Position numbers and translations under genes: made by a program. The notes under the pieces were generated by a model, which was not told the DNA's origin, made no database searches, and saw only the letters and a list, made by a program, of their open reading frames with translations. From DASUPK01 sp963804595 (GTDB taxonomy: Bacteria > Actinomycetota > Thermoleophilia > Solirubrobacterales > 70-9), in NCBI GenBank assembly GCA_963804595.1, contig CAWDQZ010000008.1, positions 186,001 through 250,000 on the forward strand: a stretch of DNA of 64,000 nt, written 5' to 3'. Every line of letters starts with the position of its first letter. Position 1 is the stretch's first letter. Of this stretch, positions 1 through 7,439 are shown in pieces.

Positions 1-117
1 GGCGTGGACGCGGACCTCGCGGCTGCGACCCCCCTCCGCCCATGCCTCCGCGTCGCTCGCACCCGCCGACGTCGCCGCCTCGGCGGCTCGCTGGGCCAGG
101 TCCTCGAGGTCGCTCAT
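1..117 (-). CDS. pmbA: TldE/PmbA metalloprotease-partner, N-terminal fragment
   Basis: The minus strand carries an open frame from an ATG at 117 to the window edge. Its first residues read MSDLEDLAQRAAEAATSAGA and continue with a DAEAWAEGG..REV segment, typical of the TldE/PmbA start, where the first helix is followed by the strand with the alternating aromatic and acidic pattern. The ATG shares an ATGA overlap with the stop of tldD, so the two are translationally coupled. In other bacteria TldD and TldE form a heterodimeric zinc protease that cleaves unfolded or ribosomally made modified peptides; TldE supplies a non-catalytic subunit. Only 39 codons are visible, so the call rests on the N-terminus and the tldD neighbour. 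Confidence 0.8.
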   Translation of the reverse strand, partial: MSDLEDLAQRAAEAATSAGASDAEAWAEGGRSREVRVHA

Positions 118-1514
118 ACCGCCGTGCCGCCGACCGTCAACCCGCGGATCCGGACATGGCCCTGGCCCGTGCCGACCGGCGCCGTCTGTCCGGCCTTGCC
201 GCAGAAGCCGGTCTTCATCTCGAAGTCCGCACCGACCGCGTCGATCCGGGTCAGCGTCTCCAGGCAGTTGCCGATCAGCGTGGCGCCGCGGCACGGACTG
301 GTCACCCTGCCGTTCTCGATCAGGTAGCCCTCCGAGACGCCGAAGACGAAGTCTCCCGTCGCGGGCTCGACCTGGCCGCCGCCGAAGGAGACCGCATAGA
401 AGCCGCGGTCGACCTCGCCGATGATCGCCTCGGGCTCGGCGTCCCCGGGCTCGATGTAGGTGTTGGTCATGCGCGGGATGGGCAGGTCGCGAAAGCTCGC
501 CCGGCGGCCGTTGCCCGTCGACGGCTTCCCGTCGCGGCGGGCGCGAAGCCGGTCGTAGAGGTAGGAGGTCAGGAGCCCGTCGGCGATCACCGGGGTCTTC
601 TGACTCGGTGTCCCCTCGTCGTCGATCGCGCCGGTTCCCCACTCGTGCGGCATGCTGCCGTCGTCGTAGGCGTTGAGCAGGGGCTCGGCCACCCTCTCGC
701 CCATCCGCCCGGCGTAGACACTCGCTCCCTTCTGCACCGCATCGGCTTCCAGGCCGTGACCGGTCATCTCGTGGAAGAGGACGCCGCCGAAGCCCTTGCC
801 CACCACCACCGTCATCTCGCCGGCCGGGGCCGGGTCGGCGCCGAGCAACGTGATCGCCTTTTGGGCAGCCTTGTCGGCGATGCGCGCCGGGTCTCCGTCC
901 AGCAGCTCGAACCCCCGATGCTCGCCGAGCGTCTCGAAACCCGTCTCCACGCTTCCGTTCCTGCGCGCCACGACCTGTACGCCTAGCCGGACCCTGGTGC
1001 GGTCGTCACTCGCCTGCAGGCCCTCCGAGTTGAAGACGGTCACCCGTCGGCGCCCCTCGCTGTAGCTGGCCGAGGCCTGGGCCACGTCGGGGCCCGCCGA
1101 GCGGGCGCGCTCGTCGAGCTCACGCAGGATCTCCGCCTTGCGCTCCGCCGGGACCGAGGCCGGATCGACCTCGATCTCCTGCAGCTCGGCCGGAGCGGCG
1201 GCCCTCACCGCAAGCGCATCGCCCGGATTTCCGGAGAGGGCGGCGGCGAGCCCTCGTGCCGCCCGAATCAGGTCGTCCTCGGCGAGCCCGTCGACGTGCG
1301 CCAAGCGGGTGACCTCGCCGTCGACCACGCGGATGCCAGCGCCGCGCTCGCTGCCCGACTGAGGGCGCTCGATGCGCGACTCGTCGATCGACAACGTGAA
1401 GCCGCGTCGGTTCTCGCAGAAGAGCTCGGCGAAGTCGCCGCCGTGGGCGAGCGCCCGCTCCAGCACCCGGGAGGCGACGTCCGGATCGACGAGCGGCCTC
1501 GGGTCCGCGCTCAC
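114..1514 (-). CDS. tldD: TldD-type zinc metalloprotease
   Basis: A 466-residue protein of usual TldD length. The zinc-binding HExxxH motif reads HEMTGH at residues 248-253 and is followed by a conserved GxE. The C-terminal half carries the family beta-barrel with RMTNTYIEPG and GGGQVEPATGDF, and ends near CLETLTRIDAVG and a GTGQGHVRI segment. The start is a GTG at 1514 that overlaps the stop of the upstream 77-aa gene as GTGA; its own stop overlaps the ATG of tldE. TldD with TldE degrades small unfolded proteins and trims modified peptide precursors. Here it is the third gene of a four-gene run (roadblock-like, 77-aa protein, tldD, tldE) with all junctions overlapping, so the genes are surely co-transcribed. 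The assignment is firm; the physiological substrate is unknown. Confidence 0.95.
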   Translation of the reverse strand: MSADPRPLVDPDVASRVLERALAHGGDFAELFCENRRGFTLSIDESRIERPQSGSERGAGIRVVDGEVTRLAHVDGLAEDDLIRAARGLAAALSGNPGDALAVRAAAPAELQEIEVDPASVPAERKAEILRELDERARSAGPDVAQASASYSEGRRRVTVFNSEGLQASDDRTRVRLGVQVVARRNGSVETGFETLGEHRGFELLDGDPARIADKAAQKAITLLGADPAPAGEMTVVVGKGFGGVLFHEMTGHGLEADAVQKGASVYAGRMGERVAEPLLNAYDDGSMPHEWGTGAIDDEGTPSQKTPVIADGLLTSYLYDRLRARRDGKPSTGNGRRASFRDLPIPRMTNTYIEPGDAEPEAIIGEVDRGFYAVSFGGGQVEPATGDFVFGVSEGYLIENGRVTSPCRGATLIGNCLETLTRIDAVGADFEMKTGFCGKAGQTAPVGTGQGHVRIRGLTVGGTAV

Positions 1515-1744
1515 TTGCCGCTCCGCGCCTTCTTCGGGGTCGCGACCTCGATCAGCTGTGCCGCCGCCTCGAACAGAGCCTTGCCGGCCTCGCTGTCCTC
1601 GGGGAAGGCGACGCTGCGGCCGCCTGGGTAGTAGGCCCGGGCGAACGGCTTGCGCAGGTGCCGGCGCCGGCGCAGGTATGCGGCGGCCTCGTCCGCGTAC
1701 CCGGAGACCCGGTCGATCAGGAGACGATGGGGCTTGGCGGGCAT
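1511..1744 (-). CDS. Small basic protein in the tldDE operon, function unknown
   Basis: A 77-residue protein starting MPAKPHRLLIDRVSGYADEA. It is rich in Arg and Lys, with an RRRRHLRK run in the middle, a YYPGG turn and a lysine-rich tail. There is no signal peptide and no cysteine. Its ATG shares one base with the stop of the roadblock-like gene (TGATG) and its TGA overlaps the GTG of tldD, so it belongs to the same translation-coupled operon. I do not recognise the family. Its position directly before tldD makes an accessory role, or a role as a substrate of TldDE, imaginable but unproven. The start is chosen because of the overlap; an in-frame upstream extension would run inside the preceding gene. 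Confidence 0.7.
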   Translation of the reverse strand: MPAKPHRLLIDRVSGYADEAAAYLRRRRHLRKPFARAYYPGGRSVAFPEDSEAGKALFEAAAQLIEVATPKKARSGK

Positions 1745-2100
1745 CAGCCCGGCGCTGATATGCGCCGCAGCGCGTTCCGGATGTCGAAGACCATCAGTGA
1801 GGCGAGCGTGAAGCGCTCGGTCACCGCCACCGCGACATAGCGGCCCTCCCGCACGCAGAAGGCCTCGCCCTCGCCGGTCGCGACATGGGCATGCGCGACG
1901 GGCTCGGCGCCGGCCGAGTCGGCCGCCGCGACCAGCTCGCGCCCGGCATCGCCCCACCCCTCGGCATCGCCGGTGGCGGCGAGCACCTCACCGTCCTCGG
2001 AGAGGATCGCGCACCCCCGGAGCTCGTTCGAGATCTCCTCCAGGTAGGAGAGCGCCCGCGCCGCATCGGGGAGGCTCGGAGCGTCGACGGAGGGGGTCAT
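1744..2100 (-). CDS. Roadblock/LC7-like protein
   Basis: A 118-residue soluble protein. The segment with CAILSEDGEVLAATGD near residues 30-45 followed by a helix and a second beta strand pair resembles the roadblock/LC7 fold, which in bacteria usually acts as a dimeric partner of small GTPases or as a regulator of polarity and signalling. No GTPase is visible next to it. It is the first gene of the tldDE operon on the minus strand. A small plus-strand membrane-protein gene starts divergently at 2149, so the promoter lies in the 48 bases between them. The fold call is by pattern only, and an alternative is an unrelated PAS-like sensor. Confidence 0.6.
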   Translation of the reverse strand: MTPSVDAPSLPDAARALSYLEEISNELRGCAILSEDGEVLAATGDAEGWGDAGRELVAAADSAGAEPVAHAHVATGEGEAFCVREGRYVAVAVTERFTLASLMVFDIRNALRRISAPG

Positions 2101-2148
2101 CGGGCACCGGATGGCGTCGGGACGGGCACTTCGTCCAAAATAGCGAGC

Positions 2149-2289
2149 GTGACTCTCGCGCAGGGCTCCTGGCTCACGGTCGTCATCGTCTGCGGCATCG
2201 CCGTGGTGCTGCTCGCGGTCGGCGGCTACACCGGGTACAGCATCGTGGTCGGCGCGGTTGGCATCGCCGCCGCCGTCAACCTGCTCTGA
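2149..2289 (+). CDS. Small hydrophobic membrane protein, 46 aa
   Basis: A GTG at 2149 opens a 46-codon frame that is almost wholly hydrophobic: two membrane segments (about residues 8-24 and 28-45) separated by a short GGYTGYS turn. The frame ends with TGA at 2289 and its last 14 bases overlap the end of the convergent cation transporter gene. It is divergent from the roadblock-tldDE operon. The even hydrophobicity and clean turn favour a real small membrane protein, but the ribosome-binding site (GCGAGC) is weak and there is no family I recognise. Confidence 0.45.
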   Translation: MTLAQGSWLTVVIVCGIAVVLLAVGGYTGYSIVVGAVGIAAAVNLL

Positions 2290-3214
2290 ACTCCCTGGGC
2301 GACTCCGCCGGATCGTGGCGGGAGCTCTCCGGCTCGACGTGGATCAGCACCTCGGCGTTGCCGAGATCCGACTCGATCGCGTCACGGAGCTCATGCGCCA
2401 GCTCGTGGGCCCTCTCCAGGCTGGTCCCGCTGCGGAACTGGACGTGAAGCTCGATATAGCGCCGCCGGCCTGTGGTGCGGGCGCGAAGCTTGTGGTAGCC
2501 GACCACCTCCGGCTCGTCGGCGCGGGCGCTCGCGATCGCCGCCTCGATCCGGTCCATCTCCTCGGGAGGAGGCGCCTCATCGACCAGGATGCCGGCGGCG
2601 CGGCGGATGATGTTGAGGCCGGTGAAGATGATGAAGCCGGAAAAGACGATCGCGACGGCCGCGTCCAGCTGTTCGGCTCCAGTCAGCTGTACGAGGGCCA
2701 GCGCGATGAGCACTCCCCCCGACGTGAGCGCGTCCGCGGCGAGATGTGCGGCGTCCCCTTGAAGCGCGGGCGAATCATGGTTGCGCGCCTGCCGACGGAT
2801 GAAAAGCGACACCGCGCCGGCGCTGAGCGTCGAGAAGGCGATCACGGCGATTCCGATGCCGAGGGACTCCACCTCGGTGTTCCCGTTGACGAGGCGGCTG
2901 ATCGACTCCGTGATGATGAAGACGGCACCGCCGATGATCAGCACGCCCTCGATGGAGGCGGCGACGTTCTCGACCTTCTCGTGTCCGTAGGGATGCTCGA
3001 TATCCGCCGGCTCGTCAGCCCGGCGGACCGCCACGAATGCGATCACGGAAGCGACCAGGTCGATCGTCGAGTTGAGCGCCTCGGAGAGGATTGCGACCGA
3101 CCCGGTGATGACCGCAGCGGCAACCTTCAGCGCGATCAGCGTCGCGTTGTAGGCGATCGAAACTCCTGCCGCGGCCGCCTTGGAGACCCCGCCGGCCGCC
3201 CCGGGTGGGTTCAT
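2276..3214 (-). CDS. Cation diffusion facilitator (CDF) transporter
   Basis: A 312-residue CDF protein, normal length. The membrane domain has about six helices; helix II carries the ALNSTIDLVAS signature in which the Asp pair position binds the metal, and the loop has HPYGHEK, the family hallmark. A second metal site appears in the fifth helix with HLAADALTS. The C-terminal cytoplasmic domain (from about residue 215) contains HELAHELRDAIE and ends in a histidine-containing tail. These proteins export divalent metals such as Zn, Fe or Mn in exchange for protons. The ATG at 3214 overlaps the stop of rdgB (ATGA), so it is expressed with rdgB. The metal cannot be assigned from sequence alone. 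Confidence 0.92.
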   Translation of the reverse strand: MNPPGAAGGVSKAAAAGVSIAYNATLIALKVAAAVITGSVAILSEALNSTIDLVASVIAFVAVRRADEPADIEHPYGHEKVENVAASIEGVLIIGGAVFIITESISRLVNGNTEVESLGIGIAVIAFSTLSAGAVSLFIRRQARNHDSPALQGDAAHLAADALTSGGVLIALALVQLTGAEQLDAAVAIVFSGFIIFTGLNIIRRAAGILVDEAPPPEEMDRIEAAIASARADEPEVVGYHKLRARTTGRRRYIELHVQFRSGTSLERAHELAHELRDAIESDLGNAEVLIHVEPESSRHDPAESPREFRAG

Positions 3215-3801
3215 CCGGCGGCCCCGAAACCGAGATGGGTCGCGAGCTCGCGTGCCGCGCGGCCCCGATGGCTGAGCGCGTTCTTCTCCTCGGGGCTGAG
3301 CTCGGCCATCGTGCGCTCATCCTCGGGGCCGGTGTCGTCCGGGATGAACGCCGGGTCGTAGCCGAACCCGCCCGTGCCTCTCGGTTCCGTCGCAAGGGTG
3401 CCCTCGCAACGTCCCTCGAAGATCGACTCGTTGCCGCCCTCGTCCACCAGGGCGATCTCGCAGATGTAGGCGACCCGACGGTCATCCTGCTGCCCCACCT
3501 CGTCGAGGAGCTTCGCCAGGTTCTCCTCGTCGGTCGCGTTCTCGCCCGCGTAGCGGGCCGAGCGGACTCCCGGCCGGCCATCCAGCCCGTATGCCGCGAT
3601 GCCTGAGTCGTCCGCGATCGACGGGCGGCCCGTCGCCGCATTGGCGGCGCGAGCCTTGTCGAGCGCGTGCTCGCTGAACGTGACACCCTCCTCGGGCGGC
3701 AGAGCGACATCGGGCGGGAGCGGATCGAGCTGCACGCCCGGCAGGAGCTCACGCAGCTCGCGGAGCTTGTGCTCGTTGCGGGTTGCGACGATCAGCGCCA
3801 T
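3211..3801 (-). CDS. rdgB: RdgB/HAM1 non-canonical purine NTP pyrophosphatase
   Basis: A 196-residue protein with the family start MALIVATRNEHKLRELRELL, the ADDSGI motif with the catalytic Asp pair, the GVRSARYAG loop, GFGYDPAF for base recognition, and a closing LSHRGRA. It hydrolyses ITP, dITP and XTP to monophosphates and so keeps deaminated purines out of nucleic acids. It lies between rph (upstream, 20 bases away) and the CDF gene (overlapping), an order rph-rdgB that is common in bacteria. All key residues are present. The ATG start gives the standard N-terminus. Confidence 0.97.
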   Translation of the reverse strand: MALIVATRNEHKLRELRELLPGVQLDPLPPDVALPPEEGVTFSEHALDKARAANAATGRPSIADDSGIAAYGLDGRPGVRSARYAGENATDEENLAKLLDEVGQQDDRRVAYICEIALVDEGGNESIFEGRCEGTLATEPRGTGGFGYDPAFIPDDTGPEDERTMAELSPEEKNALSHRGRAARELATHLGFGAAG

Positions 3802-3821
3802 CGCCGCTCAGGATCTCAGGC

Positions 3822-4556
3822 CTAGGCTGGGAGCGCCCCGAGCGCCGACTCCTGTGTGCCTCTGAGAAGAGAGATGCCACCCTCGGCCAAAGCCAGCAGC
3901 TCGTCCAGCGACGCGCGAGAGAGTGGTGTCCGCTCGGCGGTCGCCTGCACCTCGACGAGCCCGCCGTCCCCGGTCATCACGACGTTCGCGTCGACCTCGG
4001 CCCTCGAGTCCTCGACGTAGTCGAGGTCGCAGAGCGCCCGTCCGTCCACCATCCCCACGCTGATCGCTGCGATCGACTGGTTCAGCGGCAGCCGCTCGAT
4101 CGTTCCCGCATCGACCATTGAGGAGAGCGCCTGCTGCAGGGCGACGAAACCGCCGGTGATGGCCGCGCAGCGTGTTCCTCCATCCGCCTGCAGGACGTCG
4201 CAGTCCACATAGACCGAGCGCTCGCCGAGCGCCTCGAAGTCCACCACCCCGCGGAGCGAGCGCCCGATCAGACGCTGGATCTCCACACCGCGGCCGTCCT
4301 GCTTACCGCGGCTGATGTCCCGCGCCTTCCGGTCCCCGGTGGAGGCGGGCAGCATCGCGTACTCGGCGGTGACCCAGCCTCGGCCACGGCCCTCCATCCA
4401 GCGCGGCACCGAATTGCTCACCGAGGCGGTGCAGATGACGCGCGTCTCTCCCTGGGAGATCAGCGCCGAGCCGTCGGCGGTACGGACGAACCCCGGCTCG
4501 ATCGCGGTCGGCCGGATGTCGGCGGGAGCCCGGTCGTAGCTGCGGCTGGCGGCCAT
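3822..4556 (-). CDS. rph: Ribonuclease PH
   Basis: A 244-residue protein of usual length. It opens with an RSYDRAPADIRP-type segment, contains SVPRWMEGRGRGWVTAEYAM, a GDRKARDISRGKQDGR stretch, the RLIGRSLRG motif and the QADGGTRCAAITGG active-site loop, and the LCDLDYVEDS acidic motif. RNase PH removes 3' nucleotides from tRNA precursors by phosphorolysis and acts as a hexameric ring. It is first in the rph-rdgB-CDF run on the minus strand. The non-coding stretch upstream (4557-4723) holds a dispersed repeat, not an obvious operator. Confidence 0.97.
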   Translation of the reverse strand: MAASRSYDRAPADIRPTAIEPGFVRTADGSALISQGETRVICTASVSNSVPRWMEGRGRGWVTAEYAMLPASTGDRKARDISRGKQDGRGVEIQRLIGRSLRGVVDFEALGERSVYVDCDVLQADGGTRCAAITGGFVALQQALSSMVDAGTIERLPLNQSIAAISVGMVDGRALCDLDYVEDSRAEVDANVVMTGDGGLVEVQATAERTPLSRASLDELLALAEGGISLLRGTQESALGALPA

Positions 4557-4599
4557 CGCGCCGCCAGTCTCGCATGGTGTTCGTCACCTGGCTTCGCCG

Positions 4600-4728
4600 G
4601 ATCGTGTCCCGGCTTCGCCATCAGGCAGTAACGCAGCGGCCGCCCCACACAACCGCTGACGCGAGGGGGCGCCGCAGGCGAAGCCGAGGCGCAACCCGTT
4701 TGGTCAAGTGGAGCGGCCTCGCGTTACT
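4600..4728 (+). repeat. Dispersed intergenic repeat, copy 1
   Basis: The non-coding stretch between rph and the pilin gene contains GGCTTCGCCAT (about 4613), a 22-base block GCGGCCGCCCCACACAACCGCT minus its ends (about 4643-4664), and GTGGAGCGGCCT (about 4710-4721). The same three blocks occur in the same order on the minus strand at about 9541-9630. The middle part also forms CGCCGCAGGCGAAGCC-type pairing. It is therefore one copy of a degenerate mobile or structural repeat, with unknown role. Confidence 0.65.
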
Positions 4729-4966
4729 TGAACTTGACCTGGCCGACCGCCTCGCGGATCTTGTCCACGATCGTCTGGGCCAGCTCGAGGCCCTGCTTGC
4801 CCTGGAATCCCTTCATCGCGGCGACCATGCCCACCATCAGGAGGGCGACCAGCAGGATCAGGCCGACGTACTCGACCGTTCCCTGGCCGCGGCGCTGCGA
4901 CTGGGCAGCCAGCCGGCCGCTCGCCGACTGCGCGGCGAGCATCAACCGGACGACGAGTTCTGCCAT
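4724..4966 (-). CDS. Flp/TadE-type prepilin-like protein
   Basis: An 80-residue protein with a basic N-terminal leader, then RRGQGTVEYVGLILLVALLM near residues 25-45. The G..TVEY junction followed directly by a hydrophobic helix is the class III (Flp) prepilin cleavage pattern, with Glu at +5 and Tyr at +6. The rest is a short amphipathic helix that ends VGQVKFK. Such proteins are cleaved by a TadV-type peptidase and assembled into thin pili by Tad machinery. No tad genes are present in this window. A good ribosome-binding site (GGAGG) lies about 7 bases before the ATG at 4966. The leader is unusually long, so a downstream start is possible. Confidence 0.8.
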   Translation of the reverse strand: MAELVVRLMLAAQSASGRLAAQSQRRGQGTVEYVGLILLVALLMVGMVAAMKGFQGKQGLELAQTIVDKIREAVGQVKFK

Positions 4967-5070
4967 GCAAACCTCCTCGGGTCGTTTCGACGAGGCTGGC
5001 CCTCGGGGCGGCGCGAGGGCAGGTCAGTTGTGGCAAGAGGGTGGCCGGTCAGGCAATAAAGTCGCCACCG

Positions 5071-6402
5071 ATGAGCGATCGCCACGAGGACGACCGCCTC
5101 GAGCGCGCCGTCGACGAGGCACGCCGGCAGTCCGAGGAGCAGGCGGCGGCCGAGATTCTCGCGCTCGAGCAGGATCTCGACCGCGAGCGGGAACAGGCTG
5201 CGCGGGCCCTCGACGAGGTGGAGCGGCGCCTCGAGGAGGCCGAGGCGCGCGGCGCGAGCCGGGGCTCCGGCGATGCCCACGATCGCCAGAGGGAGCTGAT
5301 CGCCGAGCGCGATGAGGCGACCGCCGCCCTGCGCCAGGCCCAGGAAGAGCTCGCCGGCCTCGAACGTGAGGGCGGTGAGGACCGCGCCCGGGAGGAGGCG
5401 CGCCGATCGCAGCGCGAGCGTGAGCTGCTCGGGCAGAGCCGCGCCGAGCTCGAGGCGCGGATCCGACAGGAGCTCGAAGGCGAGATGGCGGAGCGGATCG
5501 CGCAGGTCAAGACGGAGGTGGCTGCCCGCGCCGGCGAGGAGGTCGCGGCCGCCCGCGAGGCGGCGCGGGAGGCCGCAGAGACGGCGCAGCGCCGCCTGGA
5601 TGAGCTCACCGAGCAGATCGAGGCGGCGGGAGCGAGAGTCGAGGGCGCCGAGGCCAGGTTCGTCGAGGAGCGCAGCCGGCTCCGTCGCGAGGCCGAGGAC
5701 AGCATCGACGCCGAGATGCGGCGGCTGCAGGCGGAGTCCGACGCCAAGATCGAGGAGGCGCTTGCCAACGTGGAATCGGAGACCCGTTCGCGCGCGGAGC
5801 GGGATGCCGAGGGAGAAGTGAAGAAGCGGATCGATGCGGCTCGCCGCGAGGCCGGACAGGAGGCGGAGCGAAATGCCGCCGAGCGCGAAGCCGCCCTGGC
5901 GGCCGAGCTCGAGGAGGCGGAACGGGCCCTCCGCGTCGCGCAGCACCAGATGCGAGAGGCCGAGGGGCGCGCCGAGGCCGCGGAGCGCAAGCTCGGCGAG
6001 GCATCCGACGAGGACCTGCGCCGGGCCGAGGAGGAGCGGGAGGGCCGCTTCACCCAGATCGAGGAACGGATCAAGTCCGTGGTCGACAAGGCCAGCGGCG
6101 CCCAGGGTCGAGCCGCCGCAGCGGGAGTCGACCTACCCCAGCCGAACGCACCGGCCGAGCCCGAGCCCACCCCGGAGGCGGAGTCGAGCAAGCCAGCGCT
6201 GCGAGGCAAGGGCTCTGGGAACGACGTCAACGCGGCCAGCTTCGAGGAGCTCCGGGACCTCGGGCTCTCGGTCACCGAAGCGACGCGTGTGATCGCCTAC
6301 CGAGAGCGCAAGGGGGGCTTCGACTCGATCGATGACCTCGACGCGGTCCCCGGCATTTCGAAGAACGTGCTGGAACGGCTGAAGGAGAAGCTCGACGTCT
6401 GA
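5071..6402 (+). CDS. Long coiled-coil protein with C-terminal ComEA-like HhH domain
   Basis: A 443-residue protein. Residues 1 to about 335 are almost pure Glu/Arg/Ala heptads with very few breaks, a single long coiled coil. A short Pro/Glu linker (PAEPEPTPEAE) leads to a helix-hairpin-helix pair at about residues 385-443 with NDVNAASFEELRDLGLS and DLDAVPGISKNVLERLKEKL, as in ComEA and other DNA-binding HhH proteins. There is no signal peptide or membrane helix, so it should act in the cytoplasm. A role in chromosome or nucleoid organisation, or as a rod linking DNA to another structure, is an inference. The ATG at 5071 was chosen because it begins a hydrophilic N-terminus; there is an in-frame start 10 codons earlier. 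It is convergent with the deacetylase gene, with stops adjoining. Confidence 0.75.
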   Translation: MSDRHEDDRLERAVDEARRQSEEQAAAEILALEQDLDREREQAARALDEVERRLEEAEARGASRGSGDAHDRQRELIAERDEATAALRQAQEELAGLEREGGEDRAREEARRSQRERELLGQSRAELEARIRQELEGEMAERIAQVKTEVAARAGEEVAAAREAAREAAETAQRRLDELTEQIEAAGARVEGAEARFVEERSRLRREAEDSIDAEMRRLQAESDAKIEEALANVESETRSRAERDAEGEVKKRIDAARREAGQEAERNAAEREAALAAELEEAERALRVAQHQMREAEGRAEAAERKLGEASDEDLRRAEEEREGRFTQIEERIKSVVDKASGAQGRAAAAGVDLPQPNAPAEPEPTPEAESSKPALRGKGSGNDVNAASFEELRDLGLSVTEATRVIAYRERKGGFDSIDDLDAVPGISKNVLERLKEKLDV

Positions 6403-7413
6403 TCAGGCCTGTTCGAGCACGGGCCAGAAGCGCGCGAGCCGCTCGCGACAGGTGTCCCCCGGCTCCACGGGAGCGGACCGCGGCACCCGGTCGCGGGAGA
6501 ACGCGTCGAGCGTCTCGACCACGGACCGCGAGAGAGCGCTGAGCGAGTAGCCGCCCTCCAGGCAGATCAGCACCGGGGCGCCGAGCTCGCCGGCGAGGTC
6601 GCGCATCGTCGCCGCCATGTCCGCGAACGCCGCGTCGTCGAGCTCGCAGTTGGCGAGCGGATCGTCGCGGTGCGCGTCGTAGCCGGCCGAGATGCAGAGC
6701 AGGCCGGGTCTCCAGTCCCGCGCGATCGGGACCACCACCCTTTGGACGAGGGAGAGGAACTCGTCGGGGCCCGCGCCGGGCGGCACCGGCAGGTTGACCG
6801 TGAAGCCCTCGCCGTCGCCGCTGCCGAAGTCCGTCGCGGCCCCGGTCCCGGGATAGAGCGGGCTCTGGTGGATGCTCGAGTAGAGAACCTGGGGCGAGTC
6901 GTAGAAGATCGCCTCGGTCCCGTTGCCGTGGTGGACGTCCCAGTCCAGAACGAGGACGCGCTGCACGCCCAGCTCCGCGATCGCGTGGGCCGAGGCGACC
7001 GCGACGTTGTTGAAGAGGCAGAAGCCCATCGCCCGATCTGCCTCAGCATGGTGGCCGGGTGGGCGCAGACCGCAGAACGCGAAGCCGCCTTCAGAGAGGA
7101 GGCTCTCGGTTGCCGCCACCGCTCCGCCGGCGGCGTGGAGCGCGGCGTTCCAGGAGCCCGCGCTGGCGACCGTGTCGAGGTCGATCGGCCCTCCGCCGCG
7201 TTCGGAGAGCTCCTCGATCGAATCGACATGTGCCGCCGTGTGGACGCGCTCGAGCTGCTCGCGGGTCGCGGCGGGCGCCTCCACCAGCTCCATCCCGAGC
7301 CAGTCGCGCTCCGACATCGCCTCCTCGATCGCCGCGATCCGCCTGCGGTTCTCCGGATGCCCGCCGGTGTCGTGTTGGAACGAGCTCGGATGTCTCAGGT
7401 AGAGCCCTGCGAT
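6403..7413 (-). CDS. Histone deacetylase / acetylpolyamine amidohydrolase family
   Basis: Class II-like deacetylase of about 336 residues. It has RPPGHHAE (the His pair), LDWDVHHGNGT (metal ligands Asp and His), YSSIHQSPLYPGTG, SAGYDAHRDDP (Asp ligand) and LEGGYS. The first ATG, at 7317, lies after the conserved HDTGGHPENRRR block: that block is encoded in the same frame upstream of it, between 7380 and 7318. The open frame runs back to a TAG at about 7423 without ATG, GTG or TTG; an ATC at 7413 would give IAGLYLRHPSSF, the usual beginning of the family. The true start is thus non-canonical or a base is wrong. It is divergent from nadB. Likely removes acetyl groups from small polyamines or protein lysines. 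Confidence 0.9.
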   Translation of the reverse strand: MAGLYLRHPSSFQHDTGGHPENRRRIAAIEEAMSERDWLGMELVEAPAATREQLERVHTAAHVDSIEELSERGGGPIDLDTVASAGSWNAALHAAGGAVAATESLLSEGGFAFCGLRPPGHHAEADRAMGFCLFNNVAVASAHAIAELGVQRVLVLDWDVHHGNGTEAIFYDSPQVLYSSIHQSPLYPGTGAATDFGSGDGEGFTVNLPVPPGAGPDEFLSLVQRVVVPIARDWRPGLLCISAGYDAHRDDPLANCELDDAAFADMAATMRDLAGELGAPVLICLEGGYSLSALSRSVVETLDAFSRDRVPRSAPVEPGDTCRERLARFWPVLEQA

Positions 7414-7439
7414 GAACGCAGACTAGGGTTGCGGCTCCG

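Noticed and set aside
2149..2289. Leader peptide of the roadblock-tldDE operon
   Set aside because: It is on the opposite strand and divergent, with two membrane helices instead of a regulatory run of codons.
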